Shown: positions 36,295-46,652, counted from the stretch's first letter. The stretch is DNA of 64,000 nucleotides from Croceibacterium aestuarii (GCF_030657335.1 NZ_CP131039.1:1302001-1366000), one strand, 5' to 3'. Program-made: numbers and translations. Notes: a model not told the origin generated them from the letters alone.

Positions 36295-36636
36295 ATGGCC
36301 GAGGACATTTCCGAAACCGAAGCGGCGGATATCAAGCGCGGCGCGGCGCGTGCGCAGGCCGCGCAGCGTCTGCAGGTCGGCCTGTTCGGGCTCGGCGGGA
36401 TGATCCTGCTGATCGGCGTCGCGAACATCATCATGAACCAGGCCCTCGAAGCGGAGGCGACGGTGGTGCCCGAGGCCGCCGCGACCGTGGCGCCGAAAGA
36501 AGCGCCGACGAGCGCGAGCGACCCGCTGGCGGATGCCGGCGTCGGGCCCGACCTGCCGTCCGAACCGCTGAAGCCGCCGGCGGAAAAGGTGCCGGCGCTC
36601 GGCCCGACCAATGCTCCACCGACCAACACCGACTAG
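36295..36636 (+). CDS. Small single-pass membrane protein, unknown
   Basis: A 113-residue protein. It has a charged N-terminus with alternating Ala/Arg/Glu (ETEAADIKRGAARAQAAQRL), one transmembrane helix (VGLFGLGGMILLIGVANIIM, about residues 28-47), then a periplasmic Pro/Ala/Glu-rich tail with no fixed structure expected. I recognise no family. The 3' end overlaps the next gene by 26 bases in another frame. Cotranscription with cysK (19 bp gap) is likely. Confidence 0.7.
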   Translation: MAEDISETEAADIKRGAARAQAAQRLQVGLFGLGGMILLIGVANIIMNQALEAEATVVPEAAATVAPKEAPTSASDPLADAGVGPDLPSEPLKPPAEKVPALGPTNAPPTNTD

Positions 36637-37363
36637 CGCCGTCCTCGCCCTGCTCGCGGCCTGTCTGGCCGGTGCGGCGGCGACTGCGGGGGAGACAGCG
36701 CCGCGCCCTGTCCTCGGCCTGATGGGGACGGTGCCGATCTACTGGGGCGAAGCTGCCGGGATTAACGAAGTGCTGACGGCCAAGGCCGAACCGCACTGGG
36801 CGCGGCCGGTGCTGGAGCGCAGCTACGACCTGCAGCCGATCGACAGCCTCGATGCCGCTGCGCTGGCCAAGGTCGACGATCTGCTGCTGGCCCAGCCGCG
36901 CGCGCTGAGCGGGAAGGAGAATGTCGCTCTCGACGCCTGGGTCCGACAGGGCGGGCACCTGCTGCTGTTCGCCGATCCGATGATGACCGGGCATTCGCGC
37001 TTCGCGCTGGGCGACCGGCGCCGGCCGCAGGACGTGACCCTGCTCTCGCCGATCCTCAGCCACTGGGGGCTGGCGATGGATTTCGACGCCGACCAGCTGC
37101 CGCGAGCGGAACTGGTCGAAACCGAGGACCTTGCCCTGCCGGTCAACCTCCCGGGCCGCTTCGCCCTTCGCGGTGAATCGGCGCCGTGCCGCATTTCGGG
37201 CGCGGGCGTACTGGCGCGCTGCGCCATCGGTGCCGGCACGGCGACGATCCTCGCCGATGCCGCGCTGCTCGACCTCTACGACCCGGATCCTGGCGCCGCG
37301 CGCGCGCTGCAAGGGCTGATACGCCTCGCCTTCGCTCCCGCCGGGGAAATCGCGGGACGCTAG
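36611..37363 (+). CDS. Exported protein resembling GldG/DUF4350-type accessory domains
   Basis: A 250-residue protein with a signal peptide (AVLALLAACLAGAAATA). It contains a domain in which ALAKVDDLLLAQPRALSGKEN is followed by LDAWVRQGGHLLLFADPMM. This pattern is typical of GldG-like (uncharacterised ABC transport auxiliary) and DUF4350 proteins, which resemble glutamine amidotransferase-fold sugar- or protein-binding modules. No ABC transporter genes are adjacent. It lies directly upstream of the dcw cluster promoter region, and a role in the envelope is only inferred. Confidence 0.68.
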   Translation: MLHRPTPTSAVLALLAACLAGAAATAGETAPRPVLGLMGTVPIYWGEAAGINEVLTAKAEPHWARPVLERSYDLQPIDSLDAAALAKVDDLLLAQPRALSGKENVALDAWVRQGGHLLLFADPMMTGHSRFALGDRRRPQDVTLLSPILSHWGLAMDFDADQLPRAELVETEDLALPVNLPGRFALRGESAPCRISGAGVLARCAIGAGTATILADAALLDLYDPDPGAARALQGLIRLAFAPAGEIAGR

Positions 37364-37616
37364 CCAGGGCTCCGCATCGCCGAGAGAAAAATCGGTCCGC
37401 ATTCGAGGGTTGTGGGCCCTTCTTTGCGAACTTTTTACACAAATTCCCCGATTTTCCCCTTCCATCCCCGAACCACCCGCGATAGATAGCGAGTCCATCG
37501 GACAAACCGCCCGAAATTCCTCCCATTTGTCGGGAGACGGCTCCGTACGCGCTGGAGCCGGCGGGGGAGGTGCGTCCGTACGCCGCAGGGGCAAATGAGG
37601 GACGGGGTAACGGTCA
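37364..37616 (+). promoter_or_regulatory. Leader and promoter region of the dcw cluster
   Basis: 253 bp without a gene. A perfect 6 bp inverted repeat GGCTCC/GGAGCC (37539-37544 and 37554-37559) precedes G-rich blocks: GGGG at 37588, GGG at 37599 and GGGG at 37604. The 10-11 base spacing of the first two blocks recalls the MraZ operator, which in E. coli is repeated TGGG boxes just before mraZ. Autoregulation is therefore plausible. No strong sigma70 pair is evident. Confidence 0.4.
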
Positions 37617-38114
37617 GTGGCTGACAAGCCCATCAGGTATCACGGCAAGGGCTTTTCGCTACGCGGCGAGAAGAATCGCCTCGTGCTGCCGACGACCCTG
37701 CGCAAGGACGTGGTTGCCTCCAGCGGCGGCGAGCGGATCGTCTGCCTGACCAAGCACCCCGACTGGGACTGCCTGATGGGCTTCGGCCTGTCGCACACCG
37801 AGACGTTCGACGCCTGGCTCGACAGCGAGCAGGAGCGCGCCACGCGGCTGGGCCGCGATTTCAACCGCGGGGCGATGTCGCTGGCGCTCTACGGGTACGA
37901 AGACCTGCCGTTCGATGCGAGCGGCCGGTTCGTCCTCAACCCCGACCTGCTCGAGATGGGGAAAATCGGGGACGAAGTCTATTTCCAGGGCGCCGGCGAA
38001 TACTTCACGCTCTGGGCGCCCGACCAGCTCTACGCCATGGACAGCGCTTTCGAAGGGGCCAAGGTTTCCTGCCGCCGGCTCCAGGCCGAAGCGCAGAAGG
38101 GCAAGCGCAAGTGA
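37617..38114 (+). CDS. mraZ: Division/cell wall cluster transcriptional repressor MraZ
   Basis: First gene of the dcw cluster, a DNA-binding ring protein with two tandem SpoVT-AbrB-like domains (165 residues). [21 protein letters not shown] is the first domain and [30 protein letters not shown] (residues about 98-127) the second. It represses its own cluster in E. coli. The GTG at 37617 has a G-rich ribosome site. The stop overlaps the rsmH GTG. Confidence 0.93.
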   Translation: MADKPIRYHGKGFSLRGEKNRLVLPTTLRKDVVASSGGERIVCLTKHPDWDCLMGFGLSHTETFDAWLDSEQERATRLGRDFNRGAMSLALYGYEDLPFDASGRFVLNPDLLEMGKIGDEVYFQGAGEYFTLWAPDQLYAMDSAFEGAKVSCRRLQAEAQKGKRK

Positions 38115-39052
38115 GCGCGCCGCACGTCCCTGTCCTGCTCGACGAGGTTATCGCGGCGCTGGGCCCGCAACCTGGCGACGTGGTGGTCGACGCGACCTTC
38201 GGCGCGGGTGGCTATACCCGCGCGATCCTCGATCGCGGCGCGACGGTCCATGCCTTCGACCGCGACCCCGATGCCATCGCGGCCGGGCAGGCCTGGCCCG
38301 AGACGCGCGAGGTCCCGCCGCGCCTCGTGCTCCACCCGCGCCGCTTTTCCGAAATGGTCGCCGCCCTCGGCGAAGCCGGAATCGCGCGGGTCGACGGTGT
38401 GACGATGGATGTCGGCGTCTCCTCGATGCAGCTCGACCAGGCCGACCGCGGCTTCGCCTTCTCGGCCGACGGCCCGCTCGACATGCGCATGAGCCGCGAG
38501 GGCGAGAGCGCCGCCGACTTCCTCAACGCGGCGCGCGAGGAGGACATCGCCGACGTGCTCTACCAATACGGCGAAGAGCGGCAGAGTCGCCGCGTCGCCC
38601 GGGCCATCGTTGCCGCCCGTCCGCTGGCGACGACGGGCGACCTGGCGCGCGTTGTGCGCAAGGCGCTCGGCCATCGTCCCGGCGCGCCCAAGGACCCCGC
38701 CACCCGCACCTTTCAGGCGGTGCGGATCCACGTCAATGCCGAGCTCGCCGAACTCGAAGCGGGCCTGCGTGCGGCGGAAGTGCTGCTCGGCGAGGGCGGA
38801 CGGCTGGCGGTGGTCAGCTTCCATTCGCTCGAAGACCGTATCGTGAAGCGCTTTCTGCGCGAGGCAGCCGGAGCGCATGCCGGCACTTCGCGCCACGTGC
38901 CCGAGCCGAAGGCCGATTCCCCTCCGGCCTTCGCTCGGGTTTCGAAGGCCATTCGGCCCTCGCAAGCGGAAATCGCGCGCAACCCCCGGGCCCGCTCGGC
39001 AACCCTGCGCGCCGCGGTACGCACTGCCTCGCCAGCGCGGGAGGCCGCATGA
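38111..39052 (+). CDS. rsmH: 16S rRNA (cytosine1402-N4)-methyltransferase RsmH
   Basis: S-adenosylmethionine-dependent methyltransferase acting on 16S rRNA C1402 near the P site (313 residues). It starts [15 protein letters not shown] and has the SAM motif [32 protein letters not shown] and [17 protein letters not shown] are the diagnostic blocks. The GTG start overlaps the mraZ stop and the stop overlaps the ftsL ATG. This is the usual second dcw gene. Confidence 0.97.
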   Translation: MSAPHVPVLLDEVIAALGPQPGDVVVDATFGAGGYTRAILDRGATVHAFDRDPDAIAAGQAWPETREVPPRLVLHPRRFSEMVAALGEAGIARVDGVTMDVGVSSMQLDQADRGFAFSADGPLDMRMSREGESAADFLNAAREEDIADVLYQYGEERQSRRVARAIVAARPLATTGDLARVVRKALGHRPGAPKDPATRTFQAVRIHVNAELAELEAGLRAAEVLLGEGGRLAVVSFHSLEDRIVKRFLREAAGAHAGTSRHVPEPKADSPPAFARVSKAIRPSQAEIARNPRARSATLRAAVRTASPAREAA

Positions 39053-39555
39053 CCCGGCAAAGTCGCCTGCGCCGCATCGGCTGGTTCGCCGCCCTGTCGA
39101 TCTGCACGCTGTTCTACGTCGGCTTGCATCTCAAGGTGAACGCGGTGCGCAGCGACGTGGTCCGCGCCGAGCGCCAGATCGTCGCGCTCGAATCGCAGAA
39201 GCTTCTGCTGCAGACCGAGTTCGAGACTCGCGCCAGCCAGGAACAGCTGGCGAGCTGGAACCGGGTCGAATTCGGCTACGTCGCGCCCGGGGCGAGCCAG
39301 TTCGTCACCGACGAGCGCGAGCTCAACGATTTCGGTTCGCCGCCGAGTGCCGGCGCGCCGGCCCCGATCCGCGTCGCCAGCGCCGCCGGCGGCGAGGCGG
39401 CACCGCCGTTTCCCAAGCTCGTTTCACCCTTGACCGGCAAGCCGATCGACAAGCGGCTGATCGGACCCGAGACGCCGCGCGAGGCGATGGTCGCGAGGAA
39501 CGAGGGCGGGATCCGCATCCCGCTCGACGCCGCGGCCGGAGGCTTGGGCGAGTGA
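39049..39555 (+). CDS. ftsL: Cell division protein FtsL-like
   Basis: A 168-residue bitopic membrane protein in the FtsL slot between rsmH and ftsI. It has a short basic cytoplasmic end ([11 protein letters not shown]), a transmembrane helix ([17 protein letters not shown]), then a coiled-coil-like stretch ([34 protein letters not shown]). FtsL links FtsB/FtsQ to FtsWI. An unusually long Ala/Pro-rich tail (about 80 residues) follows the coiled coil. Assignment rests mainly on position and topology, since FtsL sequences are poorly conserved. Confidence 0.82.
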   Translation: MTRQSRLRRIGWFAALSICTLFYVGLHLKVNAVRSDVVRAERQIVALESQKLLLQTEFETRASQEQLASWNRVEFGYVAPGASQFVTDERELNDFGSPPSAGAPAPIRVASAAGGEAAPPFPKLVSPLTGKPIDKRLIGPETPREAMVARNEGGIRIPLDAAAGGLGE

Positions 39556-41303
39556 ATGCGCTGACCTTCAACGGCGGCTACACCGCGCCGCGCATCCGGG
39601 TCGGCTTCGCCCCAGCGCGTATCCAGCTCTCGGACATGCGCCGCAGGGTCCTCGTCACCGCACAGCTGCGCATGCTCCTGCTCGGTGCGCTGTTCCTGCT
39701 CGTCGCCTGCGCGGCGCTGCTGCGGATCGCCTATCTCGGTTTCGTCCAGCCGGCGCCCGAAGAGCATTCGATGGCCGAGGCCCTGCTGCCGCCGCGGGGC
39801 GAAATCACCGACCGCAACGGCGTGGCACTGGCGCGGGCTTTCCCGGCCTATTCGCTGTGGTTCAACCCCGACGCCCTGTCCGACGGCGGCCCGCCGCTGG
39901 TCAAGCCGGCGCGCGTGGTGGCGGCGCGGCTCAAGGCCATTTTCCCCGATCTCGACACCGCCGAGACGGTCAAGCTGCTGACCTCGGGCAAGCCCGGCTA
40001 TATCCGCAACCGCATCCTGCCCGAAGAGGTCAACAAGGTCGTCGCCATCGGCGAGCTGGCGCTCGAGACGCCGTCGGAAGAAGACCGCCAATACCCGCAG
40101 GGCAAACTGGCGGCGCACATCCTCGGCTACGTTGCTTCCGACGGTCACGGCCGCGTCGGGATGGAGAGCTTCCTCGACAAGCGGCTGCTGGCACCGTCGG
40201 AACGCGGCCATCCAGCCGCCTTGTCGGTCGACGTCAGGGTCCAGGGCGCGCTCGAGGACGAACTGGCTTCCGGCATGCGGGCGGTCGATGCCGTGGGCGC
40301 CGCGGGCATCGTGCTCGACGTCGACACCGGCGAAGTCCTCGCGCTCGCCTCGCTGCCTTCGTTCGACCCCAACAAGATCGACGATGCGGGCCAGTCGAAC
40401 ATGTTCAACCGGGTGACCAACCAGGTCTACGAGCTCGGTTCGACCTTCAAGCCCCTGACCGTCGCCGCGGCAATCGATGCGGGGACGATTACCGACCTTT
40501 CGCGGCGGTACTCGGCTCGGCCCATTCCGATCGGCGGCTTCACCATCAAGGACAGCCACGACCTCGGCGCGACGCTCAACGTGCCGGAAACGCTGATCCA
40601 TTCATCGAACGTGGTCACCGCGCACATTGTCGAGGATCTGGGCCCCGACAAGCTCAAGCGGACCATGTCCGACCTCGGCATGGACGAGCGGCCCTACATC
40701 GAACTGCCGGCGCGCGGCTTCCCGATCTGGGCGAGCGGCAAGTGGCCGCTCCTGCGGGCGATGACCGTCGGATACGGCCACGGCATTGCCGTCACGCCGC
40801 TGCACCTGGCCAGCGCTTATGCGGCGCTGGTCAACGGCGGACTCTGGCGTCCGGCGACGCTGCTCAAGGTCGAGCCCGGCCATGCCGCGCGGGGCCGCCG
40901 GGTCTTCAAGGCCAGCACCAGCGCGCGGATGAACCAGCTGCTGCGGATGATCGCGGTCTTCGGGACCGGGCGCAAGGCGAACGCGGAAGGCTTCCGCGTC
41001 GGCGGCAAGACCGGCAGCGCGGAAAAGCCAGGCGCGGGCGGCTATCGGCACTCGACTCTGGTTTCGACCTTCGCTGCGGCCTTCCCGATGGACAAGCCGC
41101 GCTACGTCGTCATCGTCATGCTCGACGAGCCCAAGGCCGTCGCCGCCAGTTCCTATCAGCGCACCGCCGCCTGGAATGCGGCGCCGATCGTCGGCAAGCT
41201 CGTCCCCCGCATCGGGCCGATGCTCGGCGTCTTGCCCGACGCGAGCCGGGACATCGACCTGTCGGACCTCAGACCGCTGGTCGGCGACGGGGGCGGCGAA
41301 TGA
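39552..41303 (+). CDS. ftsI: Septal peptidoglycan transpeptidase FtsI (PBP3)
   Basis: Class B penicillin-binding protein that crosslinks septal peptidoglycan with FtsW. The 583-residue product has an N-terminal transmembrane helix (LLLGALFLLVACAALLRIAYL), a PBP dimer domain beginning LLPPRGEITDRNGVALA, and a transpeptidase domain. Its motifs are SxxK with Ser297 (LGSTFKPL), SSN (HSSNVVTA) and KTG (Lys486, GGKTGSAEKP). The GTG start at 39552 overlaps the ftsL stop and murE overlaps at the end. Confidence 0.97.
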   Translation: MNALTFNGGYTAPRIRVGFAPARIQLSDMRRRVLVTAQLRMLLLGALFLLVACAALLRIAYLGFVQPAPEEHSMAEALLPPRGEITDRNGVALARAFPAYSLWFNPDALSDGGPPLVKPARVVAARLKAIFPDLDTAETVKLLTSGKPGYIRNRILPEEVNKVVAIGELALETPSEEDRQYPQGKLAAHILGYVASDGHGRVGMESFLDKRLLAPSERGHPAALSVDVRVQGALEDELASGMRAVDAVGAAGIVLDVDTGEVLALASLPSFDPNKIDDAGQSNMFNRVTNQVYELGSTFKPLTVAAAIDAGTITDLSRRYSARPIPIGGFTIKDSHDLGATLNVPETLIHSSNVVTAHIVEDLGPDKLKRTMSDLGMDERPYIELPARGFPIWASGKWPLLRAMTVGYGHGIAVTPLHLASAYAALVNGGLWRPATLLKVEPGHAARGRRVFKASTSARMNQLLRMIAVFGTGRKANAEGFRVGGKTGSAEKPGAGGYRHSTLVSTFAAAFPMDKPRYVVIVMLDEPKAVAASSYQRTAAWNAAPIVGKLVPRIGPMLGVLPDASRDIDLSDLRPLVGDGGGE

Positions 41304-42763
41304 AGCTGTCCGCCCTCGCCGAGGCGGCCGGACTCGATGCGGGAAGTGCGGGCGAGGCCGATGTCACCGGTTTCGCCATCGACCATCGCAAGGTGGCCCC
41401 GGGCAACATCTTCGGCGCCTTCCAGGGCGCCGCCGTCAACGGCGAGGACTTCATTCCCGCCGCCGTCAGCGGCGGGGCGGTCGCGGTGGTCGCCCGGCCC
41501 GAGGCGACGGTCGAGGGCGCAGCGCATCTCGCCGACCCGGTTCCGCGCCGCGCCTTCGCCCGGCTCGCGGCGCAGTTCTTCCGCCCGGTCCCCGGCACCG
41601 TGGTCGCCGTGACCGGAACCAACGGCAAGACCTCCACCGTCGAGATGACGCGGCAGATCTGGCGCATGTGCGGCGAACGCGCGGCCTCGATCGGCACCCT
41701 CGGCGTGACCACGCCGGACGAAAGCGTCTCGACCGGACTGACGACGCCCGACATCGTCACTTTCCTTTCCAACATGACCGGCCTGGCGCGCGAAGGCGTG
41801 ACCCATGTCGCCTACGAGGCGTCGAGCCACGGCCTCAGTCAGTACCGCAACGAGGGGCTGCCGGTCGCCGCCGGCGCCTTTACCAACCTGAGCCGCGACC
41901 ACCTCGACTACCATGCCGGAATGGAAGACTATTTCGCGGCCAAGATGCGCCTCTTTGCCGAGGTGGTGGACGCGGGCGGCGCGGCGGTGATCTGGACGGA
42001 CGACGCGTGGAGCGACCGCGCTGTCGAAGCGGCCCGGGCGCGAGGGTTGCGACTTGTCACCGTGGGGCAACAGGGCGACGCGATCCGCCTGCTTTCCCGC
42101 AATCCCGGGCAGCTCGGCCAGGACCTCGAGATCGAGATCGGCGGGATGCGCAAATCGATCATGCTGCCGCTGATCGGCGCTTACCAGGTGGCCAACGCGC
42201 TCGTCGCGGCGGGGCTTGTGCTGGCGACCGGCGGGGAGCCGGCGCGGATATTCGATGCCGTCGCGCGCCTGCAGCCGGTTCGCGGGCGGCTCGAACGCGC
42301 CGCGATTACCGCCAGCGGCGCGCCGGTCTACGTCGATTACGCGCACACTGCCGAGGCGCTGGGGGCGGCGATGGAAGCGCTTCGGCCGCATGTGGAACAC
42401 CGCCTGATCACGGTGTTCGGTGCCGGCGGCGACCGCGACCAGGGCAAGCGCCGCGACATGGGCGAGGTCGCGGAAGCGAAATCCGACCTCGTCATCGTCA
42501 CCGACGACAATCCGCGCGGCGAGGATCCGGCGCGAATCCGCAAGATGATCATCGAGGGCACGACGCGGGCCCGCGAGATCGGCGACCGGCGCGAGGCGAT
42601 TGCCGCCGCCATAGCCGCGGCGGGCAAGGGCGACATCGTCCTCATCGCCGGAAAGGGACACGAACAGGGGCAGATCGTCGGGCGCGGGAGCGAGATGCGC
42701 GTCCTGCCCTTCGACGACGTGACGGTGGCGCGCGAATGCGCCGCTACGGGAGGACACGATTGA
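41300..42763 (+). CDS. murE: UDP-MurNAc-L-Ala-D-Glu:meso-DAP ligase MurE
   Basis: Adds meso-diaminopimelate to the peptidoglycan precursor (487 residues). The ATP P-loop is VTGTNGKTSTVEM, EASSHGLSQYR and TNLSRDHLDYH are substrate/metal motifs, and DDNPRGEDPARI contains DNPR, the meso-DAP-specific signature (Lys enzymes differ). AGKGHEQGQ near the C-terminus is also typical. Start and stop overlap ftsI and murF respectively. Confidence 0.98.
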   Translation: MKLSALAEAAGLDAGSAGEADVTGFAIDHRKVAPGNIFGAFQGAAVNGEDFIPAAVSGGAVAVVARPEATVEGAAHLADPVPRRAFARLAAQFFRPVPGTVVAVTGTNGKTSTVEMTRQIWRMCGERAASIGTLGVTTPDESVSTGLTTPDIVTFLSNMTGLAREGVTHVAYEASSHGLSQYRNEGLPVAAGAFTNLSRDHLDYHAGMEDYFAAKMRLFAEVVDAGGAAVIWTDDAWSDRAVEAARARGLRLVTVGQQGDAIRLLSRNPGQLGQDLEIEIGGMRKSIMLPLIGAYQVANALVAAGLVLATGGEPARIFDAVARLQPVRGRLERAAITASGAPVYVDYAHTAEALGAAMEALRPHVEHRLITVFGAGGDRDQGKRRDMGEVAEAKSDLVIVTDDNPRGEDPARIRKMIIEGTTRAREIGDRREAIAAAIAAAGKGDIVLIAGKGHEQGQIVGRGSEMRVLPFDDVTVARECAATGGHD

Positions 42764-44220
42764 TGGGTGCACTCGAGAAGCTGCTGGCCTGGCCTGCGCG
42801 CGATCATGACCGCTATGCCCACGCCCTGTGGACGGCAGCCGAGATCGCCGAGGCGACGGGGGGCGCGGCGAGCGGCCCGTTCCAGGTCTCCGGCGTCGAG
42901 ATGGATTCGCGCGACGTGCGTCCGGGCGACCTGTTCATCGCGCTCAAGGGCGAGGCGATGGACGGGCACAAGTTCGTCGACAAGGCGATCGCCAACGGCG
43001 CCGCGGCGGTGGTGGTCGAGCACCCGGTCGACTGGCCCCACGTGCTGGTCGAGGATACCACACGCGCGCTCCAGGCGCTGGCCGCGGCCGCGCGCGAACG
43101 CGGCGCAGCGCGCATCGTCGGGGTGACCGGCTCGGTCGGCAAGACCGGGGTCAAGGAAGCGATATTCACCGCGCTCGACCGGTCGAGCCGCGGAGCGGCG
43201 CACCGCTCGGTCAGGAGCTACAACAACCACGTCGGCGTGCCGCTCAGCCTCGCCCGCATGCCCGGGCGCTCGGCCTACGGCGTGTTCGAGATGGGCATGA
43301 ACCATGCCGGCGAAATCGCCGCACTGACGGTGCAGGTCCGCCCCCACGTGGCGGTGATCACCACGATTGCCCCGGCGCACATCGAAAACCTCGGCAGCGA
43401 GGAAGCGATTGCCGCTGCCAAGGCGGAAATCTTTGCCGGACTCGAACCCGGGGGCACCGCGGTGATCCCGGCCGACAGCGTGCATTTCGCGCGGCTCAAG
43501 GCGGCGGCCGAAGCCGTTGGAGCCCGGGTGATTTCGTTCGGGCAGGAAAAGCAAGCCGACGTCCGCCTGCTCGATGCAGTTCCGTCGGCCAACGGCGGCT
43601 CGCTGGTCACCGCGGCGTTCGGCGAGCGGCGGCTGTGCTACACCGTGGCCGAACCGGGCGAGCACTGGGTGGCCAACTCGCTCTGCGTCATGGCGGCGGT
43701 CCACGCTGCGGGCGGGGACCTTGGCGCCGCCGGGCTCGCGCTCGCCGAGATGGGCGGGCTCAAGGGCCGCGGCGCCCGTCACCGCATTCCGGTCGCCGGC
43801 GGCAACGCCTTGCTGATCGACGAGAGCTACAACGCCAATCCCACCTCGATGCGCGCCACGCTGGCGCAGCTCGGGCATACGCCGGCCGGGCGCCGCATCG
43901 CCGTACTCGGCGCGATGAAGGAACTGGGTGACTTTTCAGATGCTTTCCATGTCCAGCTGGCCGAGCCGCTGACCGCGGCGCAAGTCGACTATGCAGTGCT
44001 CGTCGGACCCGAGATGACCGCCCTCGCACGCGAACTGGGGAAAGCGGCCCACAATCCGCTTGGCAAGCCTGTGAGTTTTGCCCATTGCAGCGACCCGGGT
44101 GAAGCCATTTCCGCTCTTGAGGAGTATGGCCTCGTGGCGGGTGACGCGGTCCTGGTAAAAGGGTCGAACTCAGTAGGACTTTCCCGCTTGGTGTCGCATT
44201 TCGCAGCCAGGGAAGGCTGA
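42763..44220 (+). CDS. murF: UDP-MurNAc-tripeptide:D-Ala-D-Ala ligase MurF
   Basis: Completes the UDP-MurNAc-pentapeptide (485 residues). The P-loop is VTGSVGKTGVKEA, followed by SYNNHVGVPLSLARMP, EMGMNHAGEIA and DESYNANPTSMRA, all diagnostic for MurF. The ATG overlaps the murE stop (TGATG). It ends 9 bp before mraY, the only non-overlapping junction between mraZ and ftsA. Confidence 0.97.
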   Translation: MGALEKLLAWPARDHDRYAHALWTAAEIAEATGGAASGPFQVSGVEMDSRDVRPGDLFIALKGEAMDGHKFVDKAIANGAAAVVVEHPVDWPHVLVEDTTRALQALAAAARERGAARIVGVTGSVGKTGVKEAIFTALDRSSRGAAHRSVRSYNNHVGVPLSLARMPGRSAYGVFEMGMNHAGEIAALTVQVRPHVAVITTIAPAHIENLGSEEAIAAAKAEIFAGLEPGGTAVIPADSVHFARLKAAAEAVGARVISFGQEKQADVRLLDAVPSANGGSLVTAAFGERRLCYTVAEPGEHWVANSLCVMAAVHAAGGDLGAAGLALAEMGGLKGRGARHRIPVAGGNALLIDESYNANPTSMRATLAQLGHTPAGRRIAVLGAMKELGDFSDAFHVQLAEPLTAAQVDYAVLVGPEMTALARELGKAAHNPLGKPVSFAHCSDPGEAISALEEYGLVAGDAVLVKGSNSVGLSRLVSHFAAREG

Positions 44221-44229
44221 CAGGCACGG

Positions 44230-45300
44230 ATGCTCTATCTTCTCGCGCAATGGCTGGATTTCGAGGGGCTGTTCAACCTCGTCCGCTACCAGACCTTCCG
44301 TTCGGGCGCGACGCTCCTCACCGCGCTCGTCATCGGGCTGCTGATCGGGCCGCGTTTCATCGCCCTGCTGCGCGTGCGGCAGGGCAAGGGCCAGCCGATC
44401 CGCAGCGACGGCCCGCAGACGCATCTCGCCAAAGTCGGCACGCCGACCATGGGCGGGCTGATGATTCTCGTCTCGCTGCTCATCTCCATGCTGCTGTGGA
44501 TGGACCTGACCAACCCGTTCGTCTGGGCCTGCCTGGCGGTGACTGCCGGGTTCGGCGCGATCGGTTTCATGGACGATTACGACAAGGTGGCGAAGCGCAG
44601 CCACAAGGGCGTCTCGGGCAAGGTCCGCCTGCTGCTCGAATTCCTCGTTGCGGGGGTCGCCGCCTGGCTCATCGTCGGCGAGATCAGCACCAACCTCTAT
44701 GTCCCGTTCCTGTCGGGGAGGGCGATCCCGCTGGGGCCGCTCTATTACGTCTTCGCCGCCACGGTGATGGTCGGTTTCGGCAACGCGGTGAACCTGACCG
44801 ATGGGCTCGACGGTCTGGCGACGATGCCCGTGGTGATCGCCGCGGGGACGTTCGCCATCATCTGCTACCTCGTCGGGCGCGTCGACTATTCCGCCTATCT
44901 CGGCATCCCCCATGTGCCCGGCGCGGGCGAGCTGGCGATCATGTGCGCGGCGATAATGGGCGCAGGCCTGGCCTTCCTGTGGTTCAACGCGCCCCCGGCC
45001 GCGGTGTTCATGGGCGATACCGGCAGCCTGGCGCTGGGCGGAGCGCTCGGGGCGATCGCGGTGGCCAGCCATCACGAGATCGTGCTGCTGATCGTCGGCG
45101 GACTCTTCGTGGTCGAAACCGCCAGCGTGATGATCCAGGTCTTCTGGTTCAAGCGCACCGGCAGGCGCATTTTCCGGATGGCGCCGATCCACCACCATTT
45201 CGAGCAGCTCGGCTGGTCCGAATCGACCGTTGTGATCCGCTTCTGGATCGTTTCCATCGTCCTCGCCCTGATGGGCCTGGCGACGCTGAAAGTGCGATGA
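44230..45300 (+). CDS. mraY: Phospho-N-acetylmuramoyl-pentapeptide transferase MraY
   Basis: Integral membrane enzyme forming lipid I on undecaprenyl phosphate (356 residues, about ten transmembrane segments). Conserved cytoplasmic loops include [29 protein letters not shown] (catalytic Asp pair), [13 protein letters not shown] and the His-rich [15 protein letters not shown]. All are intact. The stop codon overlaps the murD start (ATGA). Confidence 0.98.
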   Translation: MLYLLAQWLDFEGLFNLVRYQTFRSGATLLTALVIGLLIGPRFIALLRVRQGKGQPIRSDGPQTHLAKVGTPTMGGLMILVSLLISMLLWMDLTNPFVWACLAVTAGFGAIGFMDDYDKVAKRSHKGVSGKVRLLLEFLVAGVAAWLIVGEISTNLYVPFLSGRAIPLGPLYYVFAATVMVGFGNAVNLTDGLDGLATMPVVIAAGTFAIICYLVGRVDYSAYLGIPHVPGAGELAIMCAAIMGAGLAFLWFNAPPAAVFMGDTGSLALGGALGAIAVASHHEIVLLIVGGLFVVETASVMIQVFWFKRTGRRIFRMAPIHHHFEQLGWSESTVVIRFWIVSIVLALMGLATLKVR

Positions 45301-46652
45301 TCGTTTCGTCCGCCTTCGCCGGCAAGCGCTTCGCGGTCCTCGGTCTCGCCCGCTCGGGACTGGCGAGCGTCGCCAGCTTGCACGCCAGCGGGGCGCGGGT
45401 CACGGCGTGGGACCGCCGTCCGGGCCCGCGCGAGGAGGTGGCGGACATCGCCGAAATCGGCGATCCGCTGGAAATCGACCTGACCGGGTTCGACGGCATC
45501 GTCGTTTCGCCCGGCGTGCCGCTCAACACCCATCCGCTTGTCGCCAGGGCGCGCGAAGCGGGCGTTGCGCTGATGGGCGATATCGAACTGTTCGCGATGG
45601 CCCGGCCCTCGCTGCCCGAGCACAGGGTGGTCGGCATCACCGGAACCAACGGCAAGTCGACCACCACTGCACTGGTTCACCACCTGTTCGAGGGCGCCGG
45701 GGTGGCGACCCGGATGGGCGGCAATATCGGCCTGCCGATCCTCGCGCAGGACCCGCTGCCGCAAGGCGGGGTCTATGTCCTCGAGCTGTCGAGCTATCAG
45801 ATCGACCTGACCGGCTCGCTGGCCTGCGAAGCGGCGGCGCTCACCAACATCACCCCCGATCACCTCGACCGGTACGACGGTTTCTCCGCCTACGCGGCCT
45901 CCAAGGCGCGCCTGTTCGCGATGCAGCGGCCCGATCAGTTCGCCGTGTTCGGCTGCGACGACGAGGCGACGCGGGCGGTCTGCGCCGCCGAGCAGGCGCG
46001 CCGGGCGCCGGGTCGCGCTGTCTGTGCGAACATCGCCGCGCTCGCCGCCCGGCAAGACCGGTGGATCGGGCTCAAGGGCCCGCACAACCTGCAGAACGCC
46101 GCCATCGCCCGGCAGATCGCGGCCGAACTCGGTCTTGGCGAGGAGCAGATCGAGGCCGGGCTGACCGGCTTCCGCGGGCTGCCACACCGCATGGAGGTCG
46201 TCGGCACCTTCAACGGGGTCACCTTCGTCAACGATTCCAAGGCGACCAACCCGGCGAGCACCGCCCCCGCGCTGGGAGCCTATCCGCGCGACCCCAAGCC
46301 GCGCATCCACTGGATCGTCGGCGGCTTGCCCAAGGGCGACGACCTCGACGACTGTGCGCCGGGCTTTCCCAACGTGGCCGCCGCCTATACCATCGGCGAG
46401 GCAGGACCGCGCTTTGCCGACCTGCTCGAGCCGTACGTGCCGGTGCAGCGCTGCGAGATGCTGTGCGAAGCCGTGAGCCGCGCCGTGGCTGCGGCCGGGG
46501 AGGGCGATGTCGTCATGCTCTCGCCGGCCTGCGCCAGCTTCGATCAGTTCAAGGACTACGAAGCGCGCGGCGATGCCTTCCGCCAGATCGTCGAGGGATT
46601 GACCGGCGGGAGGCCGGTCCCGTTCGACTTTGCCGGACGGTCCGCGGCATGA
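45297..46652 (+). CDS. murD: UDP-MurNAc-L-Ala:D-Glu ligase MurD
   Basis: Adds D-glutamate to UDP-MurNAc-L-Ala (451 residues). The N-terminal Rossmann-like domain is [17 protein letters not shown], the P-loop [24 protein letters not shown] and [12 protein letters not shown] the central domain, and [12 protein letters not shown] the conserved C-terminal MurD block. It is in the standard position after mraY and overlaps both neighbours. Confidence 0.97.
   Translation: MIVSSAFAGKRFAVLGLARSGLASVASLHASGARVTAWDRRPGPREEVADIAEIGDPLEIDLTGFDGIVVSPGVPLNTHPLVARAREAGVALMGDIELFAMARPSLPEHRVVGITGTNGKSTTTALVHHLFEGAGVATRMGGNIGLPILAQDPLPQGGVYVLELSSYQIDLTGSLACEAAALTNITPDHLDRYDGFSAYAASKARLFAMQRPDQFAVFGCDDEATRAVCAAEQARRAPGRAVCANIAALAARQDRWIGLKGPHNLQNAAIARQIAAELGLGEEQIEAGLTGFRGLPHRMEVVGTFNGVTFVNDSKATNPASTAPALGAYPRDPKPRIHWIVGGLPKGDDLDDCAPGFPNVAAAYTIGEAGPRFADLLEPYVPVQRCEMLCEAVSRAVAAAGEGDVVMLSPACASFDQFKDYEARGDAFRQIVEGLTGGRPVPFDFAGRSAA

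Noticed and set aside
37364-37616. Riboswitch in the dcw leader
   Set aside because: No known aptamer pattern. Only a simple hairpin and G-rich blocks are visible.
41156-42772. 538-codon minus-strand open frame opposite murE
   Set aside because: murE is complete with P-loop and DNPR. No plausible protein is encoded on the other strand.
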